Shown in pieces: positions 47,511 through 59,409 of a stretch of DNA of 64,000 nt. Under the pieces are notes generated by a model. The model was not told the DNA's origin and ran no database searches. It saw only the letters and a list, made by a program, of their open reading frames with translations. The stretch is from Cymbidium sinense (Eukaryota > Streptophyta > Magnoliopsida > Asparagales > Orchidaceae): contig CM038232.1 of the NCBI GenBank assembly GCA_021442155.1, positions 62,651,436-62,715,435 of the forward strand, written 5' to 3'. Both the position numbers and the translations under genes were made by a program. Within the stretch, counting starts at the first letter, position 1. The number at the start of each line of letters is the position of its first letter.

Positions 47511-50500
47511 ATAAAAAAAGTACAAGTATTGATTGATAGTGGTTCAACCCACAATTTTATTATTCAAACTAGCCAAATTTATTGACTATAAAGTAACACC
47601 TGCATCAATTTTTCAAGTGTTAGTAGGCAATGAAGAAACTTTAAAATATTCAGGAATATGCTCTAATATTCCTATCCAACTACAAGGAAACACTTTTATC
47701 ATTGATTGCTATCTGCTACCCATGCAAGGAGCAGATGTTATTTTGGATGTTCAATAGCTAGAACAATTGGGTGAGTGTACAATTGATTATAAAAAGCTCA
47801 CTATAAAATTTTACTATAATGAGATTACAATTACAAGGGGATACATCCTCCAAGTGGACAACATTACCTTCCATAAGTTCACCAAAGAAGAAGAAAATAA
47901 TCTCATATTTCCATTAGGGAAATAGCATTTCTCATAAAAGAATTGGTAACTTGAGATACAACAAGTATTATCCCAATATCAAGAATTATTTCAAATTCCA
48001 GAAGCTTACCTCCAAGGAGGGATATATAGATTCATCCTAGAACTCAACCAGTGAAAGTAAAAAATTATAGATATCCACACTTTCAGAAAATAGAAATCAA
48101 AAAATTAATTAAAGAAATGTTGGACAGTGGCATAATCGGAGAAAGCACTAGCCCTTTCTCTTCTCCAGCTCTTTTAATCAAGAAGAAGGATGGAACTTGG
48201 AGATTCAGTGTGGATTACAGAGCTCTAAATAAAGTAACAATACCTGACAGATTTTTAATTCTCACTCCAGAGGAGCTTATGGATGAATTATATGGAGCCA
48301 CAATTTTTTCAAAGTTAGACTTAAAATCAGGATATCATCAAATCAGAATGGCTGAAGAAGACATCTACAAAATAACTTTTAGAACTCATGAGGGATACTA
48401 TGAGTTTATTGCAATGCCATTTGGACTAACAAATGCACCATCAACATTCCAAGCATTAATGAATTCAGTGCTTAAGCCATTCTTAAGAAAATTTGTCTTA
48501 GTATTTTTTGATGATATACTTATATATAGCCAGACCTTGGAGTTACATTAAAATCATCACCAAGCTGTATTGGAACAACTTAAGCAATATTTACTATTTA
48601 TCAAACCATCTAAATGCTCATTTATACAGGATAAAATTGAGTATTTAGGACATATTTTATCTGCACAAGGGCTAGCAGTGGATCCCAAAAAGGTTCAAGC
48701 AGTACAAGCATGGCTTTTACCCAATTCAATCAAACAATTAAGAGGTTTTTTTTGGGTTTAACAAGCTATTATCAAAAATTTGTTAAACACTATGCAACCA
48801 TTGCCTCTCTACTAATTTCTATGTTAGCCAAGCAACATTTTCAATGGATAGAGAATCAAAAGCAGCATTTTTATAATTAAAATAAGCAATGACATCTCTC
48901 CCGATTTTATCCTAATTTTTCAACCTTTATCATAGAGACATGCATCGATAGAATTAGAGCTATTTTAATACAAAATCCTATAGCTTATTTTTTAAAGAAG
49001 CTCTCTCCATCATTACAAAAGTATCAACATATGCAAGAGAATTGTATAAACGAGCAAGATGGAGACAATATCTGCTAGGTAACAAGTTTACCATAAGGAC
49101 AGATCAAAAGAGCATAAGGGAGCTAATGCAACAAACAATTTAGACTCCTAAATAGCTTTGATTTTTAATCAAACTCCTTGGATTTGACTACACTATTGAA
49201 TATAAACCAGGAATTGCAAACAAAGCAAGAAAATTATTTTACATAGAAGATAGTTCTACAACTCGATCACTTATGTCATTAAACATATGTTTATACTCAA
49301 TAATTCAATACTATAATGCAACAAATCAAAGAGGAAACACATGCTAGTATTGAACTACATGACCTGCATAAGAAAATATCAGACAATCCAGGTTTATTTT
49401 CTAAATATAGACTTGTTAATGGATTGATACACTATAAAGACAGGATTTTCATAGCTCAAGACTCAGCAATCAAAAACACTATTCTAAGAGAATTACATTC
49501 AACACCAGTAGGAGGCCATGGGGAAATTCAGAAGACATTGGCCAGAATTAATCAACAATTCTATTGGAAGCATATGAAATAAGATATTAAACACTTTGTC
49601 TTAACCTGTCCTATTTGTCAACAAGTCAAATATGATACTCAGAAGCTTGTCGGGTTACTACAATCTCTACCTATACCAGAAGCCATTTGGGAGGAAGTAT
49701 CAATGGATTTTATTACAGGACTACCCAAGTCTCATAATAAAACTGCTATATTAGTGGTGGTAGATAGACTATCAAAATATGCACACTTCTCAACCCTTCC
49801 AACCAGTTTTACAGCCTCTTATATAGCCCATACTTTTATTTCAGATATAGCCAAACTACATGGCATACCACAAGGTATAATTTCAGATAGAGACCCAATC
49901 TTTATGAGCAATTTAGAATTGTTCGTTAACCACATTAAAAACAGATGGTACCATCCCAGTGATGGACAAACAAAGGTAATGTGAGGAGTTTTGTATTAGA
50001 GACACCAAGGATGTGGTTACAGTTCCTTCCATCGTAATTCTTCTATAATACATCCATCAATACTTTCACAAAAATGACTCCTTTTCAAATAGTATATGAC
50101 TTCCTCCTTGATACCCTTTAATGAGAATACTGACTATCAACACAGGTGGAAGCAGTTTCTGAGAGGGACAAAATTCTACAGCTACTTAAAACAAACTTAC
50201 AGGAAGCCCAAAATAGAATGAAGCAAATGGTTGATAAATATAGAAGAGAGCTTCAATTCAAAGTAAATGATTTAGTATTAGTTAAACTACAATCCTATAG
50301 ATAAACTTCAGTCTCTGGGAATCAGTATACAAAACTACAGAGAAAATACTATGGTCTTTTCAAAATTTTATAGAAAATAGGGACAATAGCATATAGAATA
50401 GAGTTGCCAGAAACAGCAAGGATACATAATGTGTTTCATGTATTCAGACTCAAGAAATACAAATATGATTCTACACTACACCCAGCAAAATTACCAACTC

Positions 50501-50705
50501 ATTTCATAGATGGGCAGATGTTAGTCAAGCCTATTAAAGTTTTAGATCAAAGAACAATATTACAGGGAGATCAACAAATTAAAGAAATCTTAATACAATG
50601 GGAGGGACTTCTAGCCACAGATGCTTCTTGGGTGTCAAGTGAAGAAATACAGATCTTGGGTGTCAAGTGAAGAAATACAGAGAGCATTTCTTGACTTTGA
50701 CCTTG
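47511..50705 (+). pseudogene. Degenerate pol of the chromovirus (PR-RT-RH-IN-chromodomain)
   Basis: The protease has VLIDSGSTHNFI at about 47527-47562. The reverse transcriptase (48051-48551) is the best-kept part, with [38 protein letters not shown] and catalytic [14 protein letters not shown] interrupts it at 48549, before the thumb (IKPSKCSFIQDKIEYLGHIL). RNase H (48.78-49.28 kb) is badly broken. The integrase has the HHCC finger (LHSTPVGGH, CPICQQVK), the first aspartate in MDFITGLP and the second in SDRDPIF. The third catalytic residue is changed, DGQTKV in place of the usual GQTEV. A chromodomain (VLDQRTILQGDQ, then ILIQWEGL and ASWVSSEEIQ) closes the frame at about 50535-50670. Confidence 0.82.
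50626..50681 (+). repeat. 28-bp perfect tandem duplication in the chromodomain
   Basis: The word tcttgggtgtcaagtgaaga and the following eight bases occur at 50626 and again, without a gap, at 50654. Because 28 is not a multiple of three, the chromodomain frame shifts and stops soon after. If the second copy is ignored, the frame continues into RAFLDFDLEDKVNV, the usual end of such polyproteins. Confidence 0.92.
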
Positions 50706-50742
50706 AGGACAAGGTCAATGTGTGTGTGTGTGTGGGGGGTAA

Positions 50743-51633
50743 TGATATGATTCCAAATTCTCCAAAAGACAATAGAAGTAAAAGGAATAAAAAAAATTCC
50801 ATATTGGATGAAAGACTTCATTCAATAATATAGAAAATGATAAAATAAGAATCAATATAGGCCATTCTACTACTAAAAGACTTAGAAGAGTAAGAAATGG
50901 GCCACATACATCCATAAATTACAACAGAAGGGCTATAGTATAAGAAGGGAATTACAGACTACAACTCAATATAAGTCTAACAGAATACAACTTAATACAA
51001 GTTCCCTACAGAGAATTAATAATAACAGAAGCCAGAGATCAGTCAAAAGATAATATTATAACATCACAGAAGCTAGATAATAAGAAGCAAAGAACTTCCA
51101 GAACTAATCCTGCATCAACACTAAAGACAAAGATCAGTTAGAAAACAATCAGACAAAATAAAGGGAAAAGAAGAAACAAGAAGAATCTTTATAGGACAGT
51201 TGTAACAGAATGGAAGAAGTAGAACAAAAGACCAGAAATCAAGAAAATAAGAAAAGATCTTGACAGCTAAGCTAACAGAATAACCACCAAATATTCCAGA
51301 GAACAAGCAAGATAAAGACAAGAGAAACTCAAACATGAAAAGCATACAAAAGTGTACAGAATTTCAACCCTTGTAAAAAAAAGCATAGATCCAGCTATAG
51401 AGAAAAAAGCGAGAAAGTATAAATAGGGTAAAGAAACCAAACAGAGGGATAATGAATATATTTTTGAATGGAATTCTTCTCTTTCTCTGCTCCTTCTTCT
51501 TCTCCTTCTTCCTCCTGTAAATTCTTCTAGTTTATTCACCAGAATCACCATCTTCCCCGGCAGGAACCTTAAGATTTCTTTCTCACCCTTCCCCTTCTGG
51601 GTGTGACTGCTTGAAAAGAGAAAAGCCAAAATA
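50743..51633 (+). repeat. 3' LTR of the chromovirus
   Basis: This 891-base LTR is preceded by a GT-repeat and the polypurine word tggggggtaa. It matches the 5' LTR at 45337-46174. The reverse-strand frame at 51267-51629 is a low-complexity shadow over the pyrimidine-rich part (ttcttctctttctctgctcc). Confidence 0.82.
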
Positions 51634-54049
51634 TTAGAATTAAAAATATTAGAATAAATTCAATCTATTTTAGGAATGTAGCTTGGTCGAAATTTTCTTT
51701 ATTCCATTGGATTTAATTTAAAATACAATAGAATAATATCTTTCCTTCTTTCATTTAATCAATTTTAATTGATTAAATATTTCATGATATTGCATTGAAT
51801 TCAAATTGAATCCCATCTTGCAAACACCTTGGCCAACCCTATCATACCAATCCAATTTAAATAAATTTTTTAGATTTTTCACAAAATCACCCTTGGCCCA
51901 ATTTCTCTCTTAACTAAATTCAATTGATTAAATTGAACTACTTACCATTTGAATTTTCCTCTTCCATGCCTTGGTCAAAATCCCCCTCATGCAAATTGAA
52001 TTTCAAATTGATTGATTCAAATCAATCTTTCTTACCAAATATGTTTCTCTCATCTCTTTGCCTTGACCGACCCCATCTCTCTTCAAATTTATTTTATTTT
52101 TATTTTATTTGTTTTCTAGTTATTCCAAGTTTGCTTCCCATCATATTTTCTTCAGTTTGGCCGACTTTCTTGGATATTCTTCTTGTGATTCAAGTGCTAA
52201 CCTCTTCAACATTCTTCTGCTTCCTTCCTTCAAGTGATTGCTATCAAGTTTGCACAAAAGAGCTTGAAGGTTTGGTGGATTTCCTTGTGGCTGAAAGATT
52301 AACAAGGTGCTTTCTTTCTAGTTTGTGATTTTATATTCTAAGTGACATTATTCTCCTTCTTGGTTTGAGTTTATTATATATTAGGTCAATTTATTTTGTG
52401 CTTAACTTACCTATTTCTATACTTTCTCAAGTTGACCGAAAGCTTTATGGTTGATTTATTAAAGTGTATTATTGCAAGTTGTTTTCTCTTCATTATTCCT
52501 ACATGTTCTACAGAGAGATTATTGTCCTTGTGTTTATTTCATATAAAACATTTGTGAGTAACAAGTTTTTTTACTTCTAAATCATCTTATCTTTTGCATA
52601 AATAATAATATGTTTAAAAAGAGAATTCATTTGAGTTTATGTGCCTTCACTTTGCATATACATGTGATACTTCATTAACTCAAGTTTCTTTGTAATCATT
52701 TGATTGGTAAAGTTTTCAAATCATCATTACACTACATTTTAAATCATTAATTAAATCACTTTCATTTTAAGTTATTACTTTCTTTTCAAATCTTTTTAAA
52801 GTTTATTTCATATCATAAAAACTTCCAAGTTTAATCATTGTTTTCAAATTTAAACATCAATTAAAGTGAGCTATCTTTCTTACGTTTATTTTCACTTACC
52901 TTAATATTATTGTAGTTGGATTTTGAGAGCAAAATTGCTTTAAAATTAAGAGTTAAATACTTTCATATTCTTCTTTCTTATTCTCTTGTTGGGTTATGCT
53001 TACCCGTTAAGAAAACTACGTGTTGGGTTATACTTGCTTGTTAAAGAGAGTACATGTTGAGTTGTACTAGTCAGTGAAGAGAGTACGAGAGATTTGTTAT
53101 AATCTCAACTTTATTTTAGTGAATTCATAACCTGGGTGGCTAGGTGTGGATGTAGACCAATTTTGGGATTTGGCTGAACCACGTAAAAATTTTTGTATTC
53201 TCTTTCTTTACTTTACTTTTTTTGCTATTGCTTTCTGTTGTTTCATTTCACCAAAGCATTATTATTAAGTAATTAAGTTTTTTAAAATTTATTATTAAGT
53301 AATTAAGCTTGTCAGTGAAGGAGAGTACGGGAGATTTGTTTTCACCAAAGCATTTTGTTGTTTCTTGAGTGCTATAGCTAAGTAACAAGAAGCTATTTAT
53401 ATACAAATATAACTTTAGCTTCCAAATATCAACCCTCTTAATGAAGTCTAGAAATGTCTTTTATACATTTTATCTCCACTTAAGTAATTATTTAAGAGCC
53501 TACTCATTTTGATTATCCTAATTAAGATATCAATTCAAATTGACTTGAACATTAATGCATATTTGATATGATAATATTTTTAATAATGCTTGAATTTGAA
53601 CCTATTCATGCAAATTACTTATTTTGTATATTAGGGTTAATTAGTTGTTGTTATATATTACCTTATTGTACTTTAGAAGAGGAGAGAAAACATTCAATTT
53701 ATATTTCACTTTTTGCTATACTTTTTTTTGTTTAACTTCTCATACTACTATTGTTTGTTTTTGACACCCATATATGGTAATATATTCTCATTATAATGAG
53801 TTAAAAAAGAAATAATGAGAAAAAAAAATATTTATTCCTCTATTTTCGTTCTTAGTCTTCCATAAGATGGTATCAGAGCAAGCCATTTGGCTGCTCTTTT
53901 GATGGAAAATTTTGTTTCTCCCCATAGATGAGCGAAATCAGTAATCAATTGTCTTATATTTCACCAAGCTTAATGCCATTCCTAATGGGACTTGATGATT
54001 CTTTCATTGGGGGTAACTATTTCTAATGGATCTAATCCCACCTATGACT
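51634..54049 (+). mobile_element. Ty1/copia relic: LTR end, PBS and gag start
   Basis: The phrase gggtggctaggtgtggatgt, then ggctgaaccacgtaaaaat (about 53131-53195), is typical of copia LTRs. The primer-binding site tggtatcagagc lies at 53870-53881 and matches the 3' end of initiator methionine tRNA. A gag-like start follows near 53928 (MSEISNQLSYISPSLMPF, then GGNYF) but is lost after about 40 codons, where a DNA element is inserted. The left LTR boundary was not found. A local duplication of gtcagtgaagagagtacgag occurs at about 53070 and 53311. The frame at 51924-52328 has no domain. Confidence 0.65.
53870..53881 (+). promoter_or_regulatory. Primer-binding site (initiator Met tRNA type)
   Basis: The 12-base word tggtatcagagc is the standard plant retrotransposon PBS complementary to the 3' end of initiator methionine tRNA. 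It lies about 45 bases before a gag-like ATG. This fixes the orientation (plus) of the copia relic. Confidence 0.85.
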
Positions 54050-54584
54050 AAGGGTGTAAATGAGACGAGCTTGAGCAAACATAACTCTTGTTCGTGTTCG
54101 GCTCGTTTATATATCGAGCTTAAAATATCGTACGTGAACAAGTTTTTTGAGAGGAGGAATTGAACTGCCAATCTTTGCATAACAAAAGTTTTAACCACTA
54201 AGCCATTCTTGCATTTGTGATAAGTATATGTGTTCGTATGTATATATAATAATAATTATAATAATAAGAATAGTAATAAATAATAATAAAAAATAAAAAA
54301 TAATTGTAATAAAATAATAATAATAATAGTAATAAACAAAAATAATAGTAATACAATAATAATAATAATAATAAATAATAATAATAATAATATAATATAA
54401 TATAATATAATATAATTTTTTATTTCGAGCTAAATCGAGCCGAACACCATCGAAATAATGATTGTTCATGTTCGGCTCGTTTATATATTGAGCTTGAAAT
54501 GTCATTTGTACTTGTTTAGTTAACGAGCAGGCAGAACAGTTATATAACAAACGTGTTGCAACAACGAGCTTTTTTGACAGCCCT
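54050..54584 (+). mobile_element. MITE family A, copy 2, 10-bp target duplication
   Basis: A 535-bp element with short inverted ends, aagggtgtaa and the inverse of AGGGCTGTC, flanked by exact copies of acctatgact (54040-54049 and 54585-54594). A 10-bp duplication fits a Mutator-like origin. The reverse strand holds a tRNA-like module at about 54152-54215: a perfect A box TGGCTTAGTGG, 28 intervening bases including ACTTTTGTTATGCAAAG, and a near-B box AGTTCAATTCC. The interior has an expanded AAT repeat (54246-54418). The frame at 54191-54550 is a shadow over this repeat. Confidence 0.88.
54246..54418. repeat. AAT/AATAT microsatellite
   Basis: Interrupted (AAT)n and (AATAT)n runs lie inside MITE family A copy 2. 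They are absent from copy 1, so they expanded after insertion or in this lineage of the element. Confidence 0.85.
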
Positions 54585-55090
54585 ACCTATGACTCTTCAA
54601 TCAAGTTTAAATGTGTAAATGAGTCAGCTAAAACTCAATTGGGTCGAGCACAATGAGCTAATTGTCCTCATTTGGGCAAAGCTTAGATGAGCCATCACTC
54701 TTTGTTAGAACTTTTTTTTTCTCCTTTGCCTAGTTATCCTCATATTTTTGTTGGTCTTAACCTTTTTTTAATAAGGTGTTCCTGTCGCAATGAGTTACAA
54801 AAGAATTTTTATTTATTTATCTATCTCTCTTCTATTTTTGCAATAGTATCATCTCTAAATGACCCAAAATTAAATAATGTATTAAATTATTAATTTTAAA
54901 TAACTTGTCAAATATTATTCTTAATTAAAATAATTATAAAAAAAGATGAATAATATACATATATATCATGATAAAATTAGTCAAACCAATCACGAATCTT
55001 AACACAACACATATATGCAATCAAAATTGAGTGTCTCGACAAAAGGGACTCATCGATACAAAAAAAACGGTCAATTCAGGTTCAAATGAG
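54585..55090. other. Remnant sequence after the MITE, no gene
   Basis: The first part (tcttcaatcaagtttaaatg) resumes the sequence interrupted by the MITE. It may be further copia gag, but no clear domain can be read. The frame at 54687-54893 is unsupported. Confidence 0.4.
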
Positions 55091-55680
55091 CTTAAATTAA
55101 GCTCTAAAAGTATAAATGAATACTTCAAGAAAGTAATTGGATGGTCAAATGACCTCTAAATTTGGCGTGCTTATAGTCGAATTGAGCAACTTGATAAGAC
55201 GAATCCAACAAGCCCAAGATCACTAAAATCAAAGGTCATTTGGATGGTCAAAATCATTAAAAAACTATCATGGGATTTTGGTTATAATTACAAAAATGTC
55301 TATCTAAGAATCTTATAAATAGGACCTCATTTTTATCATTAGGGGTGGGGATAAAGCCAGAAGAGAATTTGAGAGAAAGCTGGGTGAGAACCACAGAGAA
55401 GCAAGAAGCTTGAAGTCCGTCATCACCACAAACATCATTGACCATTGTCTACTGGTCACCGACCACCACGGACATCTGTTGCAGCCCAACTTCCATTACA
55501 TAGCCATTTTCTTCTTCTTGATTTCTCAAATACAACCTTGTAATCCCATAATTGGGATGATTGAAACTATGTACTTCAAAGTATAGTGGAATATTTTAGC
55601 TGGGCTATGCTATATGATTTTCCCCCTTTTTAAAGGTTTTTTCATATTAAAATTCTAGTGTCTCTTATTTTATTTTCTAC
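55091..55680 (+). mobile_element. LTR-like relic B
   Basis: Matches relic A in word order: tttggcgtgcttatagtcga, then ttataaataggacctcattt with a TATA-like word, a GAGAGA-bearing leader, and ttttccccctttttaaaggt followed by ttttttcatattaaaattct. This suggests the same family of copia-type LTR. The internal region between does not share the GTCG-rich block seen in relic A. Confidence 0.5.
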
Positions 55681-55917
55681 TATCTATATGTGTGCTAAAC
55701 TCTAATTTAAAGCTAAAACGTAAAGTTTACTCTACCATTACAAAGTTTTTGGCATGCAATAGTTGGAGAAGCATGTCAAAATTGGGGGGTAATTTCTACA
55801 TTGAAAAGAAGATAGCTTTGCAAATACTGATTATAGAACTTAACCTTTTTATCATAGTCATGAAAAAAAATAAGGCAAAGATCAATGTGCAACTTTAGCT
55901 ACAATCTCAAATGGATG

Positions 55918-56215
55918 TCTTGAGTTGACTTCTTCCACATAGGTTAACATCATTGAGCAATACTCTGACAAATAATCTCGTAAGAATCAAACTTTTAACA
56001 TATTTTACTCAAGCTAACATCATCAAATAACACTTTGAAAAAATAGCCTCAGATGAAGGTTAAAATTTTGACCTCTTCTACACAGGTTAAACATTATTGA
56101 GTAACACTCTGACAAAGAATCTCAGATAATGACTAAAACTTTTGATCACTTTCACATAAGTTAACGAATTGAGTAATACTCTAACAAACAATTTTGAATA
56201 TGTCAAAAATCTTTC
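55918..56215. repeat. Tandem array 1, 70-75 bp unit, 4 copies
   Basis: A unit containing aggttaacatcattgagtaa, then acactctgacaaa and aatctca, recurs with starts near 55941, 56011, 56083 and 56158. The copies are diverged. Confidence 0.8.
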
Positions 56216-56334
56216 GTGGATTTTTCCTTTGGAAGACACACCGTTGAGGAAGCCTCGATGAGAAGCTAGTAGTGGACAAGGTCCTCACTAGAAAGACTCC
56301 AAGAGAGCAAGTGGTTGACAGAGTCTCCACTTAT

Positions 56335-56565
56335 TAAAAATCTTTGAAGGTGAAAGCCTTAAAAGGTATAAGTGCATGAAAAATCTCAAAAGATAAAAGC
56401 CTCAGAAGGTACACACGTACACTAAAAGTCTTAGAAGATAAAAGTCTCAAAAGGTGCAGTTACAACAAAAATCTTAGAAGGAAAAAGCCTCAAAAGATAG
56501 ATATACATAAAAAATCTTAGAAGTTAAAAGCTTCAAAAGGTACATGTACATAAATCACAAAAGAT
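56335..56565. repeat. Tandem array 2, 43-45 bp unit, 5 copies
   Basis: A unit reading tcttagaaggtaaaagcctc followed by aaaaggtac-type bases starts at 56341, 56384, 56429, 56472 and 56515. The spacings are 43, 45, 43 and 43 bp. It begins about 120 bases after array 1 and is unrelated to it. Confidence 0.85.
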
Positions 56566-56701
56566 ATGTATAAATCATAATCCTTTTAAGGCCAAACCTG
56601 AAAAGGATATAGAATTATTCTTACCTGTGAAAGGGGTTTATACACTACATATCCTTTACAATTTTAACTTTTATAAGGAAAAAACCAAAGGATCTCTGAA
56701 T

Positions 56702-57460
56702 CACATTGGAGCTTGAGTTCGAGATGCGTGCCTTTTGACTAGGTCAATTTTAAACCTCGAGGTCGGGAAAAATTGGAGCCTACGAGGGGGATCACGTACT
56801 GTTATACAGGTCAGTAGAAAACTCTAGAATTTCAAGAAGGGTTGGAGGAACTTGGCGACACATTGGAGCCTGAATTCGGGATGTGTGCTGCCTAACCAGA
56901 TCAATTTCAAACCTCGATACCTGGAGAATTAAAGCTTGCGTTATACAAGTCAGTAGAAGAAATTAGAATTTGAAGATAAATTGGAAGTGCTTGAATTCAC
57001 ATTGGAGCATGAATTTAGAATACATGATACCTAATTAAGTCAATTTAAATCCCAAAATCGAGTAGAACTGGAGCCTATAAGGAGATCAAGCATCATTATA
57101 TAGGTTAGTGGAAGATATCAAGACTTGAAGAAAAAAGTAAAATAACTTGGAAGCTCACTAGAGCCTGAATTTTGGATACACGTAGCCTAATTAGGTCAAT
57201 TTCAAACTCTGAGATTGAGGATAACTAGAACCTAAGAGGGGGTCAAGCTCCATTATATAGGTAAGTGGAGGAAACCTAGACTTGAAGAATAAAAGAACCC
57301 GGAAGCGCACTGGAGCCTGAATTCAGGATGTGCGCCGCTTAACTAGGTCAGTTTTAAATTCTGAGATCGAAAAAAATTAGAACCTACGAGGGGGATCAAC
57401 ACCATTATATAGGTCAGTGGAGGCCACTAAGGGAGAAGGAGGGAGGTGTAATTTTCCCTC
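56702..57460. repeat. Tandem array 3, 129-167 bp unit, 5 copies
   Basis: A unit starting cacattggagcctgaattcg and containing ctaactaggtcaatttcaaa, cctacgagggggatca and attatataggtcagtggag recurs at 56702, 56869, 56998, 57157 and 57308. The second copy is shortened by a deletion. This array is probably untranslated sequence of a retroelement; a TATA-like tatttatag follows at about 57472. Confidence 0.85.
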
Positions 57461-57499
57461 ATCCCCTTAAAAGTATTTATAGATGAAAATTGACTCTTC

Positions 57500-58085
57500 A
57501 AATTCTTTAATAATAATATTAATTAATTAAAAAATTCTTCATCTTTTTTAAGTAAAAAAGAGAAAACCCATGATATTCTTTAGTAAAAATCTCTTCATCT
57601 TCTTTTAAAAGAAGAGAAAAAAAAAAGGAAAAAAAGAAGAAAAAAAAACTCTTCAACTTCTTTAAAAAAGAAAAAAAAAGTAGAGAAAACTCTTCATTTT
57701 CTAGTTTTTTTTTATATTCCACATAAAACAATTTTATCATCTTAGAGAGAGAGAGAGAGAGAGAGAAGAGAAAATTCTTCATCTTCAAAAAAGAGAGAAA
57801 ACTCTTCATATTTCTTATTAAAAATCTCTTCATTTTTCTTAAAAAAAGAAAAAAAAGGAAAAAAGAAGAAGAGAAAAACTTTTCATCTTTTTAAAAAAGA
57901 AAAAAAAGAAGAAAAAAAGTGAAGGAAAAAAAAAAACTCTTCATATTTCTTATAAAAAGAGGGAAGCCTCTTTGAATTCCATTTATTTATTTTTTAAATT
58001 CTAAAAGTAAAAAATATCTCTTCATCTTATTAAAAAAACTTCTCATTTCTTAATTAAAAAAAAAATTAAAAAGTAAATATATAAT
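57500..58085. repeat. Purine/pyrimidine-rich degenerate repeat
   Basis: About eleven occurrences of a ctcttcatnttctt word alternate with A-rich or GAAAA-rich stretches. They give many short self-complementary pairs. A GA-repeat occurs at about 57744-57768. The frame at 57519-57833 (Lys/Phe/Leu-rich) is a low-complexity shadow, not a gene. Confidence 0.75.
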
Positions 58086-59409
58086 AAAGATCGGCAACTT
58101 ACCCCTCACCTTTTTTGTAAAAAAATGAGCCACAAAAATTTAAATAAAAATAATAATAAAGTATAAATAAATTAATCAATTAGTTAATGAGAGGTATGAT
58201 AAAAGTATTAAATTTATAACATATATTATAATATAATAATCACTGTCCCCATTTTAGACATTACTACTTCTAATAAAAAATAATAAACAAATAAATAAAT
58301 ACATCAATTTTAATAATAGTATATGATATATTATTACATATTATGGATCATGAATTATTTCAAACTAAAATCAACTTTTAGAATAAGTTTTGAGCAGGTT
58401 TCAAAATTTGATTATTATGCGAATAATATTATTTTTAAAAGAGGCAATAATGAATATAAATAAAATTTTATAAAGATTTAATTAAGGTTAATCAATGTGT
58501 TTGGCTTGAATTTAATTTTTTATAGTCATTAAAATAGTTTAAAATATTTTATACATTAATTTAGTTGAGTTTTTTATGTATAAAGCGAAAGAATGTATAG
58601 TCTACAAGTCATAAATAAAAATTTGATATTTTTTTCACATCTTTCACTTACAAATACATGAGAATATGAGTTTTAAATGATTGAAAAATTCTAAATTATC
58701 TTATTTTCTCCATCAACTTTTATTCTCATCATTCCATCATATTAATTTTTTTGGGCAACAAAAAACATCAGATTTGTTTGAAGTTTTACTTATCAATTAT
58801 GAAGTTCATGCGATCAAGGCAAGATGACATGTTGTATCTCACAAATAGAGTAAAAAATCGTAAATTAGTGCACCATAATTTAATCTATTAATGAAAGTGT
58901 TGTCAGCACGCCTCTCTCTCAAGCTAATTCAAGCTTATTATTTTTATTTTTATTTGCTTATTTACGTTAAATTTATCTTTTAATTTTATGTTATCAATTT
59001 ATTTTATAATTCTAAAAATCATAGAATAGATGGAGCTAGTATTTTTTTTTCTTTGATCGCTTTTTTCAAATTAAAAAAATGTTTACACAAATATCACTTC
59101 TTCATGATGAAGTTAAGTAAAAAAAATTTATAGGAACACATTTTAAGAGAAGATAAAAAAGAATTATATATTAGTTAACATATTCAAGCTTAATTTATGC
59201 ATTATTTAATTATCCTTCATCCAAACCTAATTCAAAAAAATAAAATAATTCCTCTTATGATGAAGTAAAAACTCTACATGATATTGTTTTTTTTTATTCT
59301 TGGGCAAATTTTTAGTGTAATTTTCAATCATTTTTATGATATGTTTAGTACATCATCATCTTTCTTTGAGCTTTGAAAATTATTTGAATAAAAAAATGAA
59401 AATAAAAAT
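58086..59409. other. AT-rich intergenic DNA, no gene recognised
   Basis: I see nothing coding or structured that I can assign. Confidence 0.5.

Larger units (their letters stand above)
45337..51633 (+). mobile_element. Ty3/gypsy chromovirus, full-length but inactive
   Basis: A 6.3-kb LTR retrotransposon. Both LTRs start tgatatgatt and end with gagaaaagccaaaata. The internal order is gag (CCHC knuckle), protease, reverse transcriptase, RNase H, integrase and chromodomain, which is the Ty3/gypsy order. A G-rich polypurine tract (tgtggggggt) directly precedes the 3' LTR. Many stops, a missing integrase glutamate and a 28-bp duplication in the chromodomain make it dead. A primer-binding site was not recognised after the 5' LTR, and a 5-bp target duplication could not be read. 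Confidence 0.87.

Noticed and set aside
51267..51629. 120-residue reverse-strand frame with an Arg-rich run
   Set aside because: It lies wholly in the 3' LTR of the chromovirus, opposite its pyrimidine-rich tract; the 5' LTR gives a similar chance frame (45999-46244).
54191..54550. 119-residue Ile/Tyr-rich frame
   Set aside because: It reads through the AAT microsatellite and the tRNA-like part of a MITE.
57519..57833. 104-residue Lys/Phe/Leu-rich frame
   Set aside because: It is a direct translation of the purine/pyrimidine repeat.
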